Shown here piece after piece: positions 5,034-6,125 of a stretch of 6,125 nt of DNA (positions are counted from its first letter, which is position 1; each line of letters begins with the position of its first letter). Origin of the DNA: Candidatus Mcinerneyibacteriota bacterium (GTDB taxonomy: Bacteria; AUK180; JAQVHJ01). The stretch is from the NCBI GenBank assembly GCA_030630935.1, contig DAOVMD010000204.1:1-6125 (forward strand), written 5' to 3'. Position numbers and translations under genes: made by a program. The notes beneath the pieces are model-generated. The model was not told the origin of the DNA. It did not search any database and worked only from the letters and a program-made list of their open reading frames with translations.

Positions 5034-5089
5034 TCCGGAGTTTATCCTGAATCCAAGCAAAGCATGTGGTTTAGGACGTCCGGAGTTTA
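5034..5089. repeat. Direct repeat TCCGGAGTTTA with a GGACGTCC palindrome
   Basis: TCCGGAGTTTA occurs at 5034-5044 and again at 5079-5089, 45 bp apart; both copies continue with a similar CC-containing tail. The second copy overlaps the palindrome GGACGTCC (5074-5081). Between them TCCTGAATCC and GGTTTAGGA are imperfectly complementary, so the 56 bp could fold into a stem. It may be a fragment of a dispersed intergenic repeat. Confidence 0.5.
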
Positions 5090-5187
5090 CCCCTGTTTTT
5101 TCGGTGCGGTTAGAAAAAATCTTAAGCTGTTAAATTTGATTTCTGTTTTTTCTTTGTTTTAGTTTTTCTTTCATAATGAGTGATTAA

Positions 5188-5282
5188 TGGGACACCCTTG
5201 ATAAATTTGGAAAACACATTTCTTGGGAAACAGAAGAATATTTTATTAATAATGTTACTTATCCTATGAAAAGGATGTCCCA
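5188..5282. repeat. 95-bp element bounded by a 12-bp imperfect inverted repeat
   Basis: TGGGACACCCTT (5188-5199) and AAGGATGTCCCA (5271-5282) pair over 11 of 12 positions, with a single C-A mismatch. The interior is AT-rich and non-coding. The right end is followed by AGTTTTTTATTTTTTG on the plus strand. The size and end symmetry resemble a REP or miniature transposable element. No target-site duplication is visible at the ends (AA on the left, AG on the right). Confidence 0.5.
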
Positions 5283-5335
5283 AGTTTTTTATTTTTTGTT
5301 TTCTTTCTCCATATATCACTGTAGAAACATTTTCC

Positions 5336-5364
5336 TTGAAAAAGATTATTTTTTCTGATAAAAT
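5336..5364 (+). promoter_or_regulatory. Sigma-70-type promoter of arsC
   Basis: TTGAAA (5336-5341) and TAAAAT (5359-5364) are separated by 17 bp, with the spacer ending in TGA (extended -10). The transcript should begin near 5371, giving a leader of about 27 nt. The SD is weak (GGATAAAG, 5386-5393). No clear ArsR-type operator, a dyad over the promoter, is visible, so regulation by arsenite cannot be claimed from the sequence. Confidence 0.75.
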
Positions 5365-5397
5365 AACTATTATGTTAATTTAACCGGATAAAGAATA

Positions 5398-5991
5398 ATG
5401 GGTCGAAGAAAAGAGAAACTCAATATATTAATTATCTGCCGGGAGAACTCTTGCCGTTCACAGATGGCAGAGGGTATTTTAAAAAGTCGGTTTCCCAAAA
5501 TGACAATTATCTCAGCAGGTATAGAACCAGCGAAAGTAGTAAACCCTTTGGCAGTTCAAGTAGTAAGTGAACTTGGAATTGATATTTCAAAATATTCCCC
5601 AAAATCAATTGAGTCAATCCCAGACATTGAATTTGACCTTGTATTTACAGTCTGTGATTCATTAAAAAACTGTATTGTTTTTTCCGGAGAAACGAAACAC
5701 TTAGTTCATATTCCATTTCCTGACCCTTCTAAAGTCAATGGCTCAAATACAGAACTCCAAAATAATTTCAGAGCAGTCCGTGATGAGATTAAAATAATTT
5801 TAATTGATATAATCTCATTATACCTTAAGTACAAAACCGTATATTATCGTTGTCCTATTTGTAATCTTCATTTTGACGATCTTGCAAATGCTAAATTATG
5901 CGAGGATTGGTGTTTAAACCATCCCCAAAAAAAGAATCTTAAAATTGTCTCTCAATCTCTCGAAGCAAAAACTCAATTTAAACTCTTTTAA
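5398..5991 (+). CDS. arsC: Thioredoxin-coupled arsenate reductase with a C-terminal Cys/His motif
   Basis: Residues 8-145 are a low-molecular-weight phosphatase-fold arsenate reductase, which reduces As(V) to As(III) in the cytoplasm. The P-loop is C14-RENSC-R20-S; the usual form is CTGNSCRS, so the R-E pair is unusual. The other redox cysteines are C86 and C92 (VCDSLKNC), as in the three-Cys thioredoxin-dependent type. The general acid is D109 in PFPDP, followed by FRAVRDEI (124-131). Known family members are about 130-140 residues; this one has 197. The extra part carries C152-x2-C155, C168-x3-C172 and H175, a probable metal or thiol-binding knuckle. Start: an in-frame TAA lies three codons upstream (5389-5391), so the ATG is forced. 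Alternatively it could act as a plain tyrosine phosphatase, but C86/C92 favour ArsC. No ars transporter or ArsR gene is in view. Confidence 0.87.
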   Translation: MGRRKEKLNILIICRENSCRSQMAEGILKSRFPKMTIISAGIEPAKVVNPLAVQVVSELGIDISKYSPKSIESIPDIEFDLVFTVCDSLKNCIVFSGETKHLVHIPFPDPSKVNGSNTELQNNFRAVRDEIKIILIDIISLYLKYKTVYYRCPICNLHFDDLANAKLCEDWCLNHPQKKNLKIVSQSLEAKTQFKLF

Positions 5992-5997
5992 AGTTTT

Positions 5998-6056
5998 CCT
6001 AGGTTTGAAGCCCCAGGCTACGAATCATTTTCATGAGAATCATAAATGACTTCAAA
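5998..6056. repeat. Nested inverted repeats just after arsC
   Basis: CCTAGG (5998-6003) and CCCAGG (6012-6017) form a short stem with one mismatch. TTTGAAG (6004-6010) and CTTCAAA (6050-6056) form an alternative, larger pairing. GAATCAT occurs twice (6022-6028, 6037-6043) around the near-palindrome ATTTTCATGAGAAT. The position suggests a role at the end of the arsC transcript, but there is no U-tract, so a terminator call is not justified. Confidence 0.4.
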
Positions 6057-6125
6057 AGAAGTTATCAATAATGTAAAGATTATTTCTTCATTTGGGTGTT
6101 TTATTTCTTTTGGTCAGGGCGCCCG
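6046..6125 (+). CDS. Possible start of a gene running off the right edge
   Basis: From an ATG at 6046 the frame stays open for 26 codons to the window end, beginning MTSKEVINNV and continuing with a mildly hydrophobic stretch. An in-frame TAA directly precedes the ATG. There is no good SD (only GAGAA about 7 nt upstream), and an open frame this short is not rare in AT-rich DNA. The product was not recognised. Confidence 0.2.
   Translation, partial: MTSKEVINNVKIISSFGCFISFGQGA

Larger units (their letters stand above)
4827..5335. other. T-rich intergenic region, no gene seen
   Basis: About 500 bp before the arsC promoter. It contains T-runs (eight T near 4891, ten T at 5012-5021), the weak hairpin GAACC/GGTTC (4922-4926 and 4933-4937), and CTCGT/TTCGT motifs near 4872, 4902, 4942 and 4987. 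A minus-strand frame at 5122-5319 starts with GTG, has a poor SD and a low-complexity Lys/Thr tail, and is not believable as a gene. Better-defined repeats inside the region are listed separately. No tRNA, rRNA or riboswitch structure was recognised. Confidence 0.6.

Noticed and set aside
5122-5319. Minus-strand open frame of 65 codons starting with GTG
   Set aside because: It has a poor SD, spans the 95-bp inverted repeat, and ends in a low-complexity Lys/Thr tail from T-rich DNA. No family resemblance.

Overview
The window is AT-rich bacterial DNA holding seven complete genes, one probable gene start at the left edge and possibly one at the right. Shine-Dalgarno sequences are strong in most places (GGAGG, AAGGAG, AAAGGAGG). 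Three promoters share one layout: a TTGACA or TTGAAA -35 box, a 17-bp spacer ending in TGn, and a TATAAT or TAAAAT -10 box. These signals argue against a typical Bacteroidia-type organism, which rarely uses SD sequences. The gene types and the AT-rich intergenic repeats would suit a low-GC environmental bacterium near the Ignavibacteria/Chlorobi side of the Bacteroidota group. That placement is inference from general impression and is weak.

Left part (1-2190): a consensus promoter at 77-105 drives a tight four-gene plus-strand operon. The genes are an OsmC-family thiol peroxidase, a three-domain protein-disulfide-oxidoreductase-like protein, a YruB/NrdH-type small glutaredoxin, and the co-chaperonin GroES without GroEL beside it. 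Gaps are 4, 10 and 14 nt, and a 12-bp hairpin with a U-rich tail closes the unit. It reads as a peroxide and disulfide stress plus protein-folding unit. A probable divergent gene starts at base 14 on the minus strand.

Middle part (2172-4346): two minus-strand genes. One is a SpoU/TrmH-type RNA 2'-O-ribose methyltransferase with its own promoter at 2963-2991 and an expected very short leader. The other is an exported protein of the ARPP-1 (DUF6569) family, whose function is unknown. The 450 bases between them hold a 53-bp-period repeat array, a perfect 20-bp palindrome set into it, and three closely packed hairpins.

Right part (4347-6125): about 1 kb of non-coding DNA carries two more blocks of the same 53-bp repeat, separated by a segment flanked by an exact 39-bp duplication, plus several hairpins and a short direct repeat. 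Then a promoter at 5336-5364 drives a thioredoxin-type arsenate reductase (arsC) fused to a C-terminal Cys/His motif that looks metal-binding. The last 80 bases could be the start of another gene.

The strongest leads are the ArsC fusion, the triple-thioredoxin protein in a GroES operon, and the dispersed 53-bp repeat family. No clearly new defence or mobile system is visible.
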